Source of the DNA: Pomacea canaliculata
Lineage: Eukaryota; Mollusca; Gastropoda; Architaenioglossa; Ampullariidae
NCBI RefSeq assembly: GCF_003073045.1
Contig: NC_037591.1
Coordinates: 20,268,819 to 20,332,818 of the forward strand
Length of the DNA: 64,000 nt
Direction: 5' to 3'
This document shows, piece by piece, positions 1-14,700 of the stretch. Position numbers and translations under genes: made by a program. Position 1 is the first letter of the stretch. Each line of letters opens with the position of its first letter. The notes under the pieces are model-generated. The model saw only the letters and a list, made by a program, of their open reading frames with translations. It was not told the DNA's origin and did no database searches.

Positions 1-273
1 GTTCCAGCCGCTTCTCGACAGCAACTGCTCGCCTAACTTGAGGTTCTTCCTGTGCGGCGTCTACATGCCTTTCTGCACGCACACGGAGGGGCAGCTGTCG
101 TTGCCGTGCCAGGAGGTCTGCACAGAGGTAAGGGTGGCTTGCGGACCTACCTACACCCGGCTGTCGGGAGGCCTTCCCTGGCCCAACAAATTTCAGTGTC
201 ATCGGTACCCGTCGGCAGCAAACACAAACAACACTTGTGTCATGCCCGACGACGCACCTACGATGAATCTACA
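1..273 (+). CDS. Frizzled-type cysteine-rich domain (CRD) exon, partial gene
   Basis: The frame starting at base 2 is open and reads as the C-terminal three quarters of a Frizzled CRD, the extracellular Wnt-binding fold. The family spacing is visible: FQPLL, then NCSPNLRFFLC, VYMPFC, LPCQEVC, a Cys in VACGP, a Gly/Trp-Pro segment, FQC and NTC. That gives eight of the ten conserved cysteines in order; the first two would lie upstream of the window. The frame meets TAA at 275-277, but a strong donor (GTAAGC) begins at 274, so the exon probably ends at 273 in phase 2. A donor-like GTAAGG at 128 is inside the domain and is probably not used, because CRD residues continue past it. I cannot tell a Frizzled receptor from a secreted Frizzled-related protein or another CRD protein: no seven-helix or netrin-like exon was seen downstream. 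Confidence 0.82.
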
Positions 274-277
274 GTAA

Positions 278-2582
278 GCAAGTTTGGGAGAAGAAGAACA
301 GATACATCACAGACGAAGAAAAACACACAAAGAGAGGCCAGTCAAGAGGATGCTCTCCGTCACCTTCGATTGGCCTGGGCCATTACCGTGGTCCATTCAG
401 CGAACTTTAAAGCTCTAGTACGATGCAAAACTTTTTTTAACCAATAGATCGAGCTCAGTCTACAGCTAGTACCGTTGCCTTGAAGTATGCAAATAATTCC
501 TTCTGTTCTCGAGATACACTTCTCCAAATTTCCTCATCAATGTCATTCATCCCTTTTGCGGTATTAGTTCAGGTGGCCTGCAGGTACCGGTCATCGGAGG
601 AAGGAAACCTGATTAGGACGTAGCAGCTGACGAGGGCTGTCTTGAGCAGTGAGCAGATTCTGCACTAACGTCTCCTCACCTTTAGCTGGCCCTATGTTTC
701 AAAGAAACCATTTAATTGCCGTCTGCTTTAACGTTTTTCTTGGTAATGCACACAGTGGTAATTGCTCCTATGGGTCTGTTGTAACCGCACCTGCCCAGGT
801 ACTCGCTTGCTTGGAACTCATACTAGCGATGGACAGTCAGCCACATACCAAGCAAGATGATCAGACCTTACGCGTAGTGGGTAATAAGTACAGACATTAG
901 TATGGGAGTGAAGTACAGCAGTACAATGCCGATGTTCACAACTTACTTTGACATTTATTCGATAACATTTGATGGTGATATACGGTAGAATACAAGTTGC
1001 CAAAAAAAAAAAAAATAAATAAATAAAAAAGAAGAAAAGATTTAATTCCAGCACAAGCCACCCATTCTGAAAGTAACGGCAATTGTCGTCAAGGTTTGCA
1101 AACAAGATACAGTAGGAATAGTGCCATTGCATTTGTAGATTATATTACTGCTTTTGGCATCAATTACCAATTACCAATCGCCAAGTTTTTTGCACTATAT
1201 TACAAACTGACACGCTTGTTGCCAATCATACCATCACCTCTATATGGTTTCGTTAAAACTTTATCCGATTAAAATTAAATTCAGGTCTGTATATTATTAA
1301 TTTCAACTTTTTTCAAATTTCAAATATTTTTCAAGCATTAAATGTTTTATTAAAATATAGTTTCTTCAAATTTGAAGTGTATTATTTTGTTGTTATTAAT
1401 GACATGTAAGAGCGAAAACGTAACTTCAAAGAAAATCTGATACATTTCACATTAAAATGTGTGTATTATTTATACCGTTTATTTAAAGTGGGTTGATTTT
1501 TCAGAAGAAGAAAAAAGGATACTGATTCCGGAATGACAAGATGGCAGCTGTCACATATTCTGTTAGAAATGTCGGTGTAAAGCTTATTGCCGGTAAAACT
1601 TACCTACTAAAACAGCAAGACTGGGCCTATCCGATATGCAAATGTTTTCTGAACAAAACTTGCTCTTTGCAATTCGTGCCTATTGATGAGAAATCATTTA
1701 ATGCAGACTGAGATATTAAATTCCTAATTAGAACTCAAGATACCGGCACACAAACCAAGATCAGGCGGTGACGCATAGCACAAACCTCTTGCTTGCTCAC
1801 ACACGTGCGCCTTACAGCACGTGCATACAAGGTGGGCGAGGATTACATTTTTTTTTCTTTAAAATTATCCCTACTAAAATACTAAATCAGGTATTTAAAG
1901 GAAGTATGAAATTACCATTAATATACTGAAAGTAAATGAGGGGAAGACAAAGCTTGTTAGAGCTGCGATGGAGTCGCGCATAACTCTCACCTATAACACT
2001 CAACCAAAGTTTTGACATTCACATGGATTACAGCCGCGCATGATCAGCACAACCTGTGGTTGCAGGCCGCACGTGAAGCCAAAAATGTAAAGTAAAATTG
2101 TAAATGACTTCAAAGAAAAAAAGATGCCAGGGAGTTTCTTCATCGAGATCAGAGAAAGTGTGAATAGGTTTCTGCCGACTCCTCCATGAGACGGTCGAAG
2201 GAACGTAACAAGAGTGAGTAGAGCTCTGCCTACTCATCCAAAAAGCAGCTTCTGTCACAGCTTCTGTCCACATCACTTTCTGTATTTAAAAAAGTCGAAT
2301 GGATAGCGAGGTAAAGGAACACTAACGTGAATTTAATTAAAGACGAAAGAGCAGAGTCAAAGCAAATACAAAAATGATGAACGGGAGTACAGGAAGAAAG
2401 GATGAAATGCAACAAAACGTAAATCCACCCGAGACAGAGACCTGAGGGAGAAAACACTAGGGGGGGGGGATAGAGAATGAGAGAGGAGAAGGAGAAAAGA
2501 GAATGAAAGAAAGAGGGAAGAAGTAAAGGAATGATGGTCAAAGGGAACGAATGATCTGTCTTGAAGGTCACAAGCAGTAGGA
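278..2582. other. Non-coding stretch after the CRD exon
   Basis: No convincing exon on either strand. It is AT-rich, with an A-rich tract at about 1002-1035 (A run followed by AAATA repeats) and purine-rich DNA with a G run near 2461-2469. It is probably the intron or 3' flank of the CRD gene. Confidence 0.5.
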
Positions 2583-2745
2583 GTGTTTATAATAATAAGT
2601 ACTAGCACTGCTAATAACTACTAGTATTGTTCATAATAAGTAATAGCACTTGTATTAATAATTACTAACACTGTTAATAATGTTGCTAGTAGTAGTGCTG
2701 TTAATAATAATAAGTACTAGTATTGTTATTAATTGCAAGCAAAAA
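2583..2745. repeat. Degenerate AT-rich tandem repeat
   Basis: Imperfect repeats built around AATAATAAGTACTAG and TGTTAATAATA, recurring at about 30 bp. Two nearly identical AATAATAAGTACTAG copies sit near both ends (about 2589 and 2707). It looks like a decayed minisatellite or expanded microsatellite. Confidence 0.6.
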
Positions 2746-5700
2746 CAGATAAATAAACAGAAAAGGCTTTGAAAGAAAAGCATTGTGAGAATTTCTTTCG
2801 AATGTACAAAAACCAATTTGAATTTTGTTGAATTACCAATTTTGCATGTCTGATCCACCGAATCCCAGTGGGAAAGCAGGAGCGAAATCCGATTGGGTCG
2901 CACGCTGTTAGAAGTCGAAGCAGAAGCCGAACACTTCTTGATCAAACCTTCTGCTGTCATGGCGAACATATAGCTTGCTACTACTCACAAAAGTCCTCTT
3001 TTTCACTCTACACTCGAGAAGGAACGCAGCATCACACTCAAAGCCCACGTCAAGCTGCTGGGCTCTCACATCAGAAAACAGAAGTGTGAAGACGGAAAGT
3101 AACTAGCTTCTGTCAGTGTCTTGGTTGCTAGTTCTCTTTCTTTGAAATGATAGTTTTCACTTTGCTCCTGACCACTGGCAACGCTTTAAAGAGACAGAGT
3201 TCTAAACTCCAGGTTCATATGTGGCTTGGACTACACATAGAAATTCTCGATGTTACAAAACTATTGTATTTTTACCTGCACCAAGTACCACTGCTGCAAA
3301 GAATAGACAATACTATTAAGAAAAAATTTACAAAGGGAATATATACGCTAACAAAGAGTTAACAGGCAATATATTTTTCATAAGGTTACTATAAAAACGG
3401 CTCAGAATTCAAAAACATTACGGCAGGATGAATATTTATGCTTTATAAATGTGTCAAGCTCTCAATCATGAGGTAATATATGATATATAAGATAATGAGT
3501 AACTCACTATATCTCTACGCCAAGTCATAGTGTGTGACTAGACTTCAGTCTGCCTACCGATTAACTGACCGACTTATCAAGCAGAAAAGATCAAGACAGC
3601 AAGGAGAATTCATCCAAGGTACTTCGATTCAAGATATAGATATGCCCTAAGTATTTCAAAATGAATCCAGAAACTCGAGCTTGCATCAGGTCCATGATTA
3701 CACAAGAGTGCCTAAAACTGTGCGAAATATGTCTACAATTTACGATTAGATGAGACCCCTGCAAGATTAGAGACTTCTAATTTATTGTGAACTCGAATTT
3801 TAAAAGTGGTGTATAAAAATGATTCCCAGACTATTCAGAGACGCAGGGAACTTTTCGTGCCAGAGAAACAGGCACTTCCCATAATACACAGACTTTCTGA
3901 CTCACCACTAAAGTTCTTGGCTGCTCAAGTATACGAGTTCTGGTGTATACAAAGCTACTGTACACCTATAACACGTCAATCAAGAGGACCGTACAAACCA
4001 CACGATGTCAACAGAAAAGACTGTGCACATCACGCGATGATCGCTCAGAAACAAGTAGCGACGAGAATTCCCGAGTCAGTCGGCGGTTGTGAGGCACTTT
4101 GCTGCTTGTCATCAGCGTGCGTTTAGCTCCCTTTGTTTGGTTGCCACTGAATGCCTCACCTCCAAAACTGAAAAGCCCAATGCATTGGCACTATCAAGAA
4201 CATTTATCTGCGCATTCTCTCGTTGACAGCAGTGGAACAAAAAATGCCTATAAACGATTCTTGGCTATTCAGAGGCATTTCCATACAGTCCCACGCCGAT
4301 CACCGGGCAAAAAACACTCTTGCCCGCCTCTCCATCGTGCGGGTCCAGAATTTGTGTTCATTAATGGGAAGGGGTCGCGAAAGCTCTTCCAACTTGGCAG
4401 CAATGCAACAATGCATCAATGCTAAGTGGACGCGAGGTCTGTGTTCTGTTTTCTAAGAAGCTTAAGTCATTTCCTCCCGCGCCAACAAAACCAACTTTTT
4501 ATGTCTGTAAGGAAAAATGTTACTGAGCAATATTGACATGAATCTCCTAGTAACTAGTTCTTTCTATCCTCACGATATCGGTACAACTGCGCGAAAGTAA
4601 GCTTTGAAAAATATATAAGAACATCATAGAAATGCCAACAACTATTTGCACAAATTTCACACAGGAGTAAAACCATAGAAAGCCTTGCAGAACTGGTTAG
4701 CTACCTTGGTATTGTAAACTAACATATATAACAAATATACGAAATTAACAGCTATCTTGATAGGAATTTACAATCAGTAAAAAGAAAGAACAATAGGCTA
4801 GTCATGAAGTACATAGCTAACAACAATCAAGCTTCTTGTAGACAAGACAGCAGAAGTCACACACAGCTCTGTACATCGTACATAATGGAGACAAATAAAT
4901 AAAGTGAGCTTAACAGGCTAGAAGACAGGTTTGGCGAAAATCCGGAGGGTGGCAGCCAGACAGTCCCCAAGACATCGCTAGAACGGTCTCGCCAAGGGAT
5001 GAAACTTATACCACATGAAGGCCAAGAATAACAAAAAACTTCAAAGCCTTTTATGAACGAAATGCATTTTCCACTCCTGGGAAATGCTAATTACATTTCC
5101 ATTTACGGCAGAAATGATCAGTTATTATTCCCAGTATATCATATAAGGACATGTTCTGTCAAATGAACAAATTATGAAATTTATGAAACATGAAAACCCC
5201 ACAAAAATAAACAATCCTTTTACTGAACATTAAAGTTTAGACTTTAAGTGATATCTATATATATAGGGTAAGTTAAAATTACGCTAACACTTACATGGTG
5301 AAAAGATACAAAAGTAAAAACATAATTGTCACTAACCTTGTGCATCGATTTAAATATATATATAATGATATCACACAAGAGAACAGTACCAAAAATGCAT
5401 AATGGTCTCTTTTCTACCTTCAGTCTCGGAAGTCCACATGATGTTTGAGACTCTACCCTCCACAAGGCGTATATTAACAGACAGAAAAGGACACGTAGAC
5501 GAGCTTGTCGTGTTCCAGGCTGTTCCTCGGCAACAGTCTTCACGCAGCAGCAGCAAACTGGCAACAACCAACAGTCTTCAGAAACTGTTCGTCATGTTGC
5601 CAAGTCTACTTTAAGCTAGTCAAGTTTTCCTTCTGCAGAAATCTCTTTTGGTGAATCTCGATCCTACCCATCCATAAAAAAGGGAGAAAGCAACATAGCA

Positions 5701-8700
5701 GTTTGGAAGGAACCATTGCAATAAGCATAAAAAGCACAGAAATAGCATGAAAATCTGGCTGGACAAAATATCATGTTCTTGATCTTTTGCCCTCATCATC
5801 TCCAAAGTCTATTCATACAGCAACGCAAATTGTTTACCCAGCGCGAGGCATTGCTTTCGATAAATCAATAAGCACTTGAGCTACAGTCTCGAGACTGCTT
5901 CCCTCGCGTGCATCACAGGAAGGAGAAGTCGGAGGGACACCAAATGGGCCGCGTCCTAACCTTTGGCTTCTGTAATTTGGCACAGGTCGAACTGCTGCCA
6001 GGCGCTAGCTCCGCCCCACGGAGTGTATCCAAGGAAAATCTCTGGTTAAGAATGGCGGACGGTGGTCTGTGTTTTGTTCACAACATACCTGGCGTGATAT
6101 AAACCACGATCAGGCGATTGCCATGCATGGCTCTTACTGCCGGGGTATGTCCATTCTATACTTCGGAAAAAAGCTAAATTAAACTGATCAGGGAAGCTGA
6201 AAAATTGGTATTTAAGAACGGCTACAATTTTATGAGCAGCTGCCCCCATGCTGACATAAACGCCAGCATAAAAGAATAAAGAGATATTAAGAATATCTTA
6301 TACTTACACTTTCCAGCGTTACATCGAAACCTTTCGGTAAGTTCCAATGATTAAATGATTAGAAAAAGGTGAACATTTTGTAAAACCAAACTACTCTTAT
6401 ACAAATAAAAATGTTTAGACGTAGACCTGATTACAGTGCAGAAACTTCAAATCTCAAAATTGCGTGGTTGACCGATCACAAATTCATTTACAAAGGTTTA
6501 TAGTTTTGACCCAGAAATAATTAGCAAGCTTTCTCTGTTACAGCTCAAAGCGGAGCATCAGCCGGGCGCTAGTGACCAAAAGGAAGTATATCCTGTTGGG
6601 TGCATCCATACACAACAATACTCTTGTTCCTAACTGCAACGAACAACTCGCTTAAACACTTCTCATCCTGAAGCACTGCCCTCAGAGATGCTGCAGGCTC
6701 TGTTTGCAGAAGTCTAGACCATCGACGCTCGAAGATCACGATATCCAAAGCAAAAACAGGAGCGACGAATGCAAAGCAACAGACACCAGTTAGAATTTTC
6801 CCCCAAAAGACTCGTGTCTCCTCCTCATCTCTCCAAGTCCTCATCGTCTGCAAATCACCGAAAAAGACACCAGTCACGGAGTTCTGCCAGCCTTCACCGT
6901 TTGTCTCTCCTCTCGTCTGCATCCGCATAAAGAAGGCAGCTACCGCCTGTTCCTCAGAGGCCCCGCTATTCTATTTCAGATGCTCTCTTCCTCACTCTCT
7001 CTGGAGACCTTTGACTCCACTGTGCCACGGACAGTAGAGAGAGATACGTATACACTGTTATTATTCTGCGCATGCGTAGGAAGCTCTCATGGACATTAGT
7101 GGTGAAATAAGCGTGATACTACAATTGTTTGAGTGGGGAAGCTCAAAGAGACCAGCAGACCTCAGTGTTTATTCAGACTCTACATTAGCTGATAAAAGTA
7201 GTAATGGAAAGTAAAGGCTTCTGAACGCGATCTTAAAATCATTTATTTTATCCGTCAAAAGTACCACAATATGAAGAAAACATAATTAATTAGGATCTTT
7301 ACAAATGCATTTCCTAAATCAGTGTTTGTGTAAAACGACTCGATCGCCTTTCCTCCATCATCATCGTCGTCTTCTTCTTCCAAAAAAAAGTCTAAAAAGT
7401 CTTTAGCCCAAACTATTCAAAGCCGTAAACAGAAAATTAGAATACTTGTGAGTTTTGCAAGTGTTTCAAAGACAAAATACAATTATTAAACAAGCAAGCA
7501 CACACACATACACACTTTACCCCAGAGAGAAAGAGAGAGACGACTTACTGGCAGAAGTCAAATAATATATCAAAGGTGAGAGACTGACGAAAAAGGAAAT
7601 GGGAAAGGAAGGAAAATATGAGATGAACAGAATAAAAGGGGATGGTAATGAGTAATTAAGAAGGATGAATAATATTCGGGTTGGACAACATGATGGCCGT
7701 AGCTAGCAACTTGATCGCCACTTTCTGTTTACAAGCATGATCGAGCATTATTACCCGGCTCTCACGGACCAACCCTTCCCCTCCAACTGAAACCTGATAA
7801 CAATAAAAATGGCACTGACCTTTTCATGCTTGTGTGACAAAGAAACAATAGTGTTTTTAGCAGCAATATTTTATGTGATATAAGGATGATGAGCCTGTTT
7901 AATACTCGAGTCATCACGATAACGACTCGCGCATTATCGCTACCGGTGGCGGAAGACGCACTCAGCCGTGAACAGACAAGCTGTGCTGCTCCCACACACT
8001 ACCACAAACATCTCCATTATTCTGTGGTCACCCAACCGTACTTTAAACACACTGCAATAATATGAACCACCAAACTTCACAGTCCAGCAATGTACAATTA
8101 TGTAGTTCGCTAAACCACAGCTTTACAATATAAAGCGATCGCCGGCACCACCTGGAGCACGCAGCTACACTAACCAAAATGTTACAATCATGCTATCGAA
8201 CGGATGGATGTGTGGGTACATCAGTCTGTTCAAATGGATGCACAAACACTGCTCAATTAATGGAGTATGTCAAATTCCTGATACAATGCTGTAGCACATT
8301 CCTGCATGCACGTACATATTCCCGCAAGCACGCACACGTACACACTCACTCTCTTTCATGCGAGTGGTCGTGCATGCAGGACATAGAAAGAATGAGCGAA
8401 AAGGGGAGAGAGTTTGTACGGGAAACACTTACTGAGTGAGAAGAACACGAGTTCTACTCGAACTAGTTTTTAAAACCTCTAATATTCCTTCATTGATCTG
8501 GCATTTACACATATGGGTAAATATACAATACCAGCATAAGCACCACCACCATCTCACCTCCCCGGTAAGCAGTAGCGAAAACTAATGTGAAAAAAGTGAG
8601 AAACTGATGGATACCTTTTCTTTTCATATTCATCTTTGATCGGAGCAGTCTCCGACAAAATTCTTCAAGGGTCTCGTCCATGTATGGGATCCAGAACAGG

Positions 8701-11700
8701 CGTGGATCTCCTTCATCCATCCTCTTGTTTCCTCTCACAGCGGAAACATCTTAATGATATCACCATGGCTCACCCCGCATCTCTTTACACACCTGATTCA
8801 AAGAGCTTTCGTATTCCACATACGCTGTGTCCATGTCAGTGCCATAGGCTACAGTCAACAATATGTAGCATAGGTAACTCAGGGTACTCTGAAAGTTTCA
8901 GTTTGTTGATGTTCTTTCAATTGTCAGAAATTATACGTGAGCAGGGTGTTTTAAGACTAGAAAAATTTAGTGTCACAGACAAAGGTCGGTGTAAGGCATT
9001 CTTAGGTATACTCCATAGTGGTCTCACACCCTCAAGGTGTCTTCACAGAAATAAATGGCTCTTTACAGTAAACATGAGCTTCACACTCAAGAACGCTGAC
9101 TCAGCGCCGTAACTGTCTTATGAAGTCAAACAACAACCTTTGTATTCACTCAACCGACCAAAGGGAGGTAGTCATCGCCTTTCGTTTCAGTGCAGGATGA
9201 CGGTGACTTACCATGTCACGATGAAGAGACATTAAATAATCTGTTGAAAGCCACGACATCCAAAGTGTGGTAAGAGACTGTGGTGAGCACGTGCACTGCG
9301 CCCGTGAGAGTGATGAGCCCCGGTGACTGTCGCACGGTGACAGGACTCGGTGGCGGTGTTCACGGGACAGAGGGTAATTTTACAAATGGACCATTGCAGC
9401 GGGCTGTTTAAATGGCCACCTTAGCACGGCTACTCTCTAAGGGTATCTTATTTGCGCACCCGAGTAGTTAGATGTAGTCCCAGGCAAACAGCTCAGCTGC
9501 CAACAATCAATAAAAACGCTCCAAATGGCGCGTGGATACACGTGCTGAAACCAGCTTTTGGTGCTGACTTGTCATGTCAAACATATTTAAGGACGACAGA
9601 CAGGCAACATGTACGCGCTCAACACGTGCACGACAAAAGCTTTTCGCGCCAACATGTAATATCAATATCGCCAACGACGACCACTGGCGAGAGCCTCCGT
9701 GAATATCAATCATTATATGTACTCGCTAGTTGTCCATGCCAAAGCCGGAAACCTGCCTGACGATGTACATTTGTTATGTCTACACACTGCCAAGAACATG
9801 ACAATGTCCTGTCTAGAATGTCTTTAAAATGCGAAAAATTACTTATATATGCTACATCTAAAGAATATCTTTTATTAAGTTATCATTTAGCTAAAAATCA
9901 CGACAGAATTAAATTAAAATAAGAAACAAAATACATCTGTAGGCTATTGCAGATCTCTACGCATACAAATGCTAACCTGAACGAAAGCTGTCCTTACAAT
10001 CACACAGCAGGGAGAATATGTTATATCAGCTCTCTTGCAATCGGATAAAAGTTTCAGAGAGTTTGTGTTGGGGTGGGTAAGGACGTGGAATGGAAGGACG
10101 ACAATGGAATATCGACTGGCCAAGAGTCAACAGCAGCATAAACATAATGACTGCTTACAAGCAACAAGAACCTGGGTCCATTCCTAGCGCACCGCAGTTG
10201 GCAGTCACTGCCTTAGGCAGTGGCCATCAGGTGAAGGAAGCTTATAATCAAACCTCATTTCAACACCCTGAGTCCTCAACCTTTTTTAACATCAAAATGA
10301 ACCTAGTCCCCCACGTCTTGCAGTGCCCTTCGTACGAGCAGGTACATCCCCACCGCATTGTCTTCACCTCCCTCCTTGGTCAGACTGCAATTGGAAAATA
10401 CGTATTTCCCATGTGTATATGAGAGACGTATTTTTTCAAGCCAGTGTAAGAGACGTATTTCCTGTGTGTATATAAGAAAGGACATAGATGTGGAAGGCGA
10501 AATAGTAAAGGACAGATAAAGCGAGTACGTCTATACCTATCTGCACGCCTGCCTGCTTCCCTCTGCACCCTAGATATAAACAGATGGTCGATGCGACGAC
10601 ATAAATACAGTAAAACGTGTAAGAATCTCACAAAATTAAAGAAAATATACCTGCTGATAATTTAAGCAAATTTTATTATACATCTATCATTCATTTCCTC
10701 GGCGTGCGAGTGAAGTCTTCAGAAATTATGCAGCTGTCGGCAAAAACACCTGTCTGTTGGGCGAGCGTTGCAAGGGTCAAAGAAGCAGGTGCAACGATCG
10801 ATAAGAAATATCGATCTACTCTAGGCCAACAGAATAGCATTTGTGTCAGCAATTGAACAGAAGCTCTGACTACCATGAGTGTGCTTTGTGTTGCTCAGTG
10901 CTAACAAAAATCTCTCTCCTTACTCGCTCTCTTCCTCCTACCTCTTCTTCTCTCTCTCACACACACAACCACCCTCATCACTATCACACACGCGCGCGCG
11001 CGCTTCTGTTGAAAGGATGGATGAGCTTTTGGGTGCCAAGTTGATATAGACATCTACATTACAGACATATCCAAATTACTGTCAATATTGACATATAAAT
11101 TAGCAACTGATGTAGTCACCTAAATAACAATTTCATATAGCTACCTACACTACAAACTGAAATAGTTATAGAAATTACAAACTGTTTCAGCCATCAAAAT
11201 TATAAATGGATATACAAATATATAATTATACAAACTGCCATACTCCAAGTATAATCTCTGGAATAAGAGGGCGCAGTACATTAAATGCGCAATGGCATTT
11301 TTATAACATTTCAAACCTACAAACACTAGAAAATTGTGTATTTATTATTATTAGAAGACGAAAACGTCCTATGTCATGGGAACCCAATGGCTCACAATCA
11401 GCATGTACAGAAAATTCATCTTCACATCAGTGCTCCATTGTGCACATCTGGCAGTTGTCTTTTCGCTCAACTAAATCAGTTTAAATAAATAAACCTGCGA
11501 ATTCTCTTAAAACACGAAGTTGGGAAATATGCACCACGTGCCCTTGATTAATTAACCAAAAGCCCCACTTGAAAATGAGTAATTGAAAGATTTTTTTCTC
11601 AAATCCTCTTTAAAACTCCCACGTGTCCATTCGCTAATAAATTCTTTTTTTTCCCTTTAAATTAAAATTCACTTCCAGTGTCACATGCGTAAATGTACAT

Positions 11701-14700
11701 GTTCTGAAGAATCGTTCACAATTTCACGAACAAAATATCAATTAATACAGAAAACCATAGTCAAAATTAAGCAGTCTAGGAACTGGACTGAAAGAAGAGG
11801 ATTAGAGGAGAGAAAGTGAACCTATGGGGGTGGGTGGCGCGTACTTACATAGGCTGTGTGCACGAAAGCCGAACAGACAAGGGCGGACGGAGGAGATAAA
11901 AAGATGTGAATCTGTCAGAGTGAAAGCAAGGGGACATGGCTAAAGAGCGTGCAAGCCACGCTCCCGAGACCAGCCTTGCTGCTAAAGTGGTTTTTTGCTG
12001 CTAAGCGCCATGCGCTACACTCCTTGCAATCTGTAGCCTTTGATCAGTGGTCCGTGACCTCGTGTTTAGACCCTTACTTCATTGCATGTGAACCGCACGC
12101 GCTAGGGTGGGTTGTAATTGCATTAAGCCGGTCGGTTGTGGCGAGTACCCGCTGGTTAATGTTTTTTAAATAAGCTGACGTCACACATGATTTGAAAATG
12201 CGACGAATGAGTGGTAGACCTGTAGGAAAATAAAGTACATAACACACTGAACAAGACAACTAAACACTACTAGCAGGCTGAAATAAGAAAGGCTATGAAG
12301 ACGTCAGCAGGAACCCACACATCTTGCAGGAGATAGGTATTCTCCATATCCACGCACCTTTTCACTAATAAATAAGCTAATTAATAAGGATGTCGAGCGT
12401 ATGTTTAGAAGAAAGTTTCCATTTCCAAAGTTTCTCTGTTATGTTGTATGCTTATTATAATAGACATAAAACTGTTCTAGGGCCATATCTCGGACGCATA
12501 TTTCTCAAAGTTTTAAAAACACATCAGCGGGAGGATTATGAAAGGAGGTGGGAAAAATATAAATACTTTGTTCGAGCGTGTTAAAGTGCATAACAAATCA
12601 GGCTAAAATATTTGCACACTGGGCGGCACATACGGGTGTAGATAATGTAGACATTCTGGCCAGGACAGTATTGCGAAGTGATAAAAAAATAATACATGCT
12701 GTATCAAGGTTGCATTCTTAACTGGGCAAAGCGCCGAAGTGTCAAACCTCCAACGCATCCACATGATCCACCCTCCCATAGCAAGGACCTTCATCAACTA
12801 CTGCTGTTGACTGCACAAAATTCATCGGCATCTTGTTCAAAGAAAGTAAGACAGCTCATACATGGTGATGGCTTCCACACCTGTTACTGGCACAGAAGAA
12901 TATTGAAACCATTTTGTGAATAAGCGATCACTATCTGGCAACAGCAGTATGCTGATTATTAGTCAAACACCAGTGCACACGTACATAAACTGCAAATTCA
13001 TCTGTAAGAGATATTTCCAAAAGCCAGATCTGTTCCATATTATCTATCAGGATTATATAATAAATTCTTTTAGCAGCCGTGAAACGCGCGAGCGCGGAAG
13101 TAAGAAGGAAAGAAAGATACGGAAAGAGAGAAATAATGAGATAAGGCGGCGGATCTTGAACAGGACATGGAGACTTGCGACTGAAGCCAAGTGGGCAGTG
13201 AGTGGTGCAGGCCCCGGGGGTACTTGAGGGTGGCCAAGTAACTAGAGCGGGTCGATAGGGCGAGTGCTGCACTTGCTGCCTGCACACGTGGGCAAACGCA
13301 TCTGACTGTGACTGGACCCTCTGTCACGCTTGCCTCCCACACATCCCCCCCCCCCTTACACCGCCTCGTTCTTATCTGTGCCGTTTGGCGGCTACTTGTG
13401 TCGTATCGATTGCTGGGCAACCGCTGATCACTTGCTCTCCAAGTCAGGTCTGCTGACGGACTCAGTAATAGCCGCTGGGGTAGCAAGATGATGCATGGGA
13501 TCGGGGGGTTGGGGGGAATGTTCTATTAAATTGTGCCCGTGACTTCTCTACCAGCAACATGTTTGTCGGCTTCTCTTCAAGCGAGAAAAATACATAAATC
13601 ATTGAATGATGGGCAAGCCACGAGAAGGCATATCAATCAGAATACTCGTCTGATCTCGTTCTTACACAAATTTTCACGCTTGGACGTTTGCTGTTATTTT
13701 TGTATCCTTCCAGCCATTTCCCCTGATTTATGTGCACAGTGCTACATTTTCACACACACTGCTGCCACTGATGAAAGCTATCTGCGCATTTCTGTTTTAA
13801 ATGTAAATAAATCACAAGCATTTCATGGCAAAATACAAGCAAACTAGATTATCAGCATGAAGCGCAGAAAGAGAGAAAGAGAGTGAGGAAGAAAGAAAAA
13901 AAAAAAGTGAGAAACAGACCAAAAGTCGAATCATGGCCGGACACACGAACTGGACATTGTGACACAGTGTTCTCTAAAAGATTATATCATTGCTTTCAGT
14001 AAAACAAAATATTACATAACTGCTTACATGATAACAAAATATGTATTTAATTGCTTACGGTACAAGAAAAGACATGAAGGAATGTTCACGAATACGCAGT
14101 AAGCAAACGAAGGGAAATGAAGTGAACGAAAATAACGACGGAAATGTTCAGTGTAACTAGGTCACCTACAACAGAAGGCAAGAAGCACAAGTCAAAGTGG
14201 AGACAAAAGCCTACATGCAGAGCTACCCACACTTGCTGCTTTTAAAAGCCGACAACAACATCCACTCGCTTAAAAAGAAATTGTCTATCGTTCAAAATCG
14301 ATAATGGAGACAAACCTGAGCGTGCGTGCAAATGCAAACAAGGCGACGAGAGCGCGGTTTACACGGGATGCAAAGTAGCCGGTGTGTTGACTACCGCCAG
14401 ACATCGGCAACAAGAAAATGTCGACATTAAAGGCTGCGGGACCCGCCGGCTAATATCACACAAGGTACCTGTGCGGATAATTAAAAGTATTGGCAGGTTT
14501 TCATCAGGTAAATGGACAGGAAATGGAGAGGTACCGAAAGGGTCCCGCGCGCAGCCGAGGTGTTGCATGCTAGCACGCACATCAGCGGAAACAGCTGCAA
14601 TCGACAGCGTCTGAACGGCCGGCTCCACACCCGGCTGCTGCTACACTCTGCTAGTCACTCATGCGGCTCACCATCCACGTCTTCCTCTTCTTCTCCAGTC

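Noticed and set aside
128..133. GTAAGG donor-like site inside the first exon
   Set aside because: The CRD pattern continues without a break past this point (VACGP, FQC, NTC), so splicing here would cut the domain.
6569..6928. 119-codon minus-strand frame with a hydrophobic segment
   Set aside because: One possible membrane helix (GVCCFAFVAPVFALDIVIF) but no family resemblance and no supporting exons or conserved motif.
8636..9112. 158-codon open frame on the plus strand
   Set aside because: Longest frame in the first 30 kb, but no ATG-proximal logic, no domain, irregular composition, and no splice or repeat context; compatible with chance in long non-coding DNA.
13070..13486. 138-codon minus-strand frame
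   Set aside because: Overlaps low-complexity C/G runs and another frame on the opposite strand; Ser/Arg-rich composition looks like chance.
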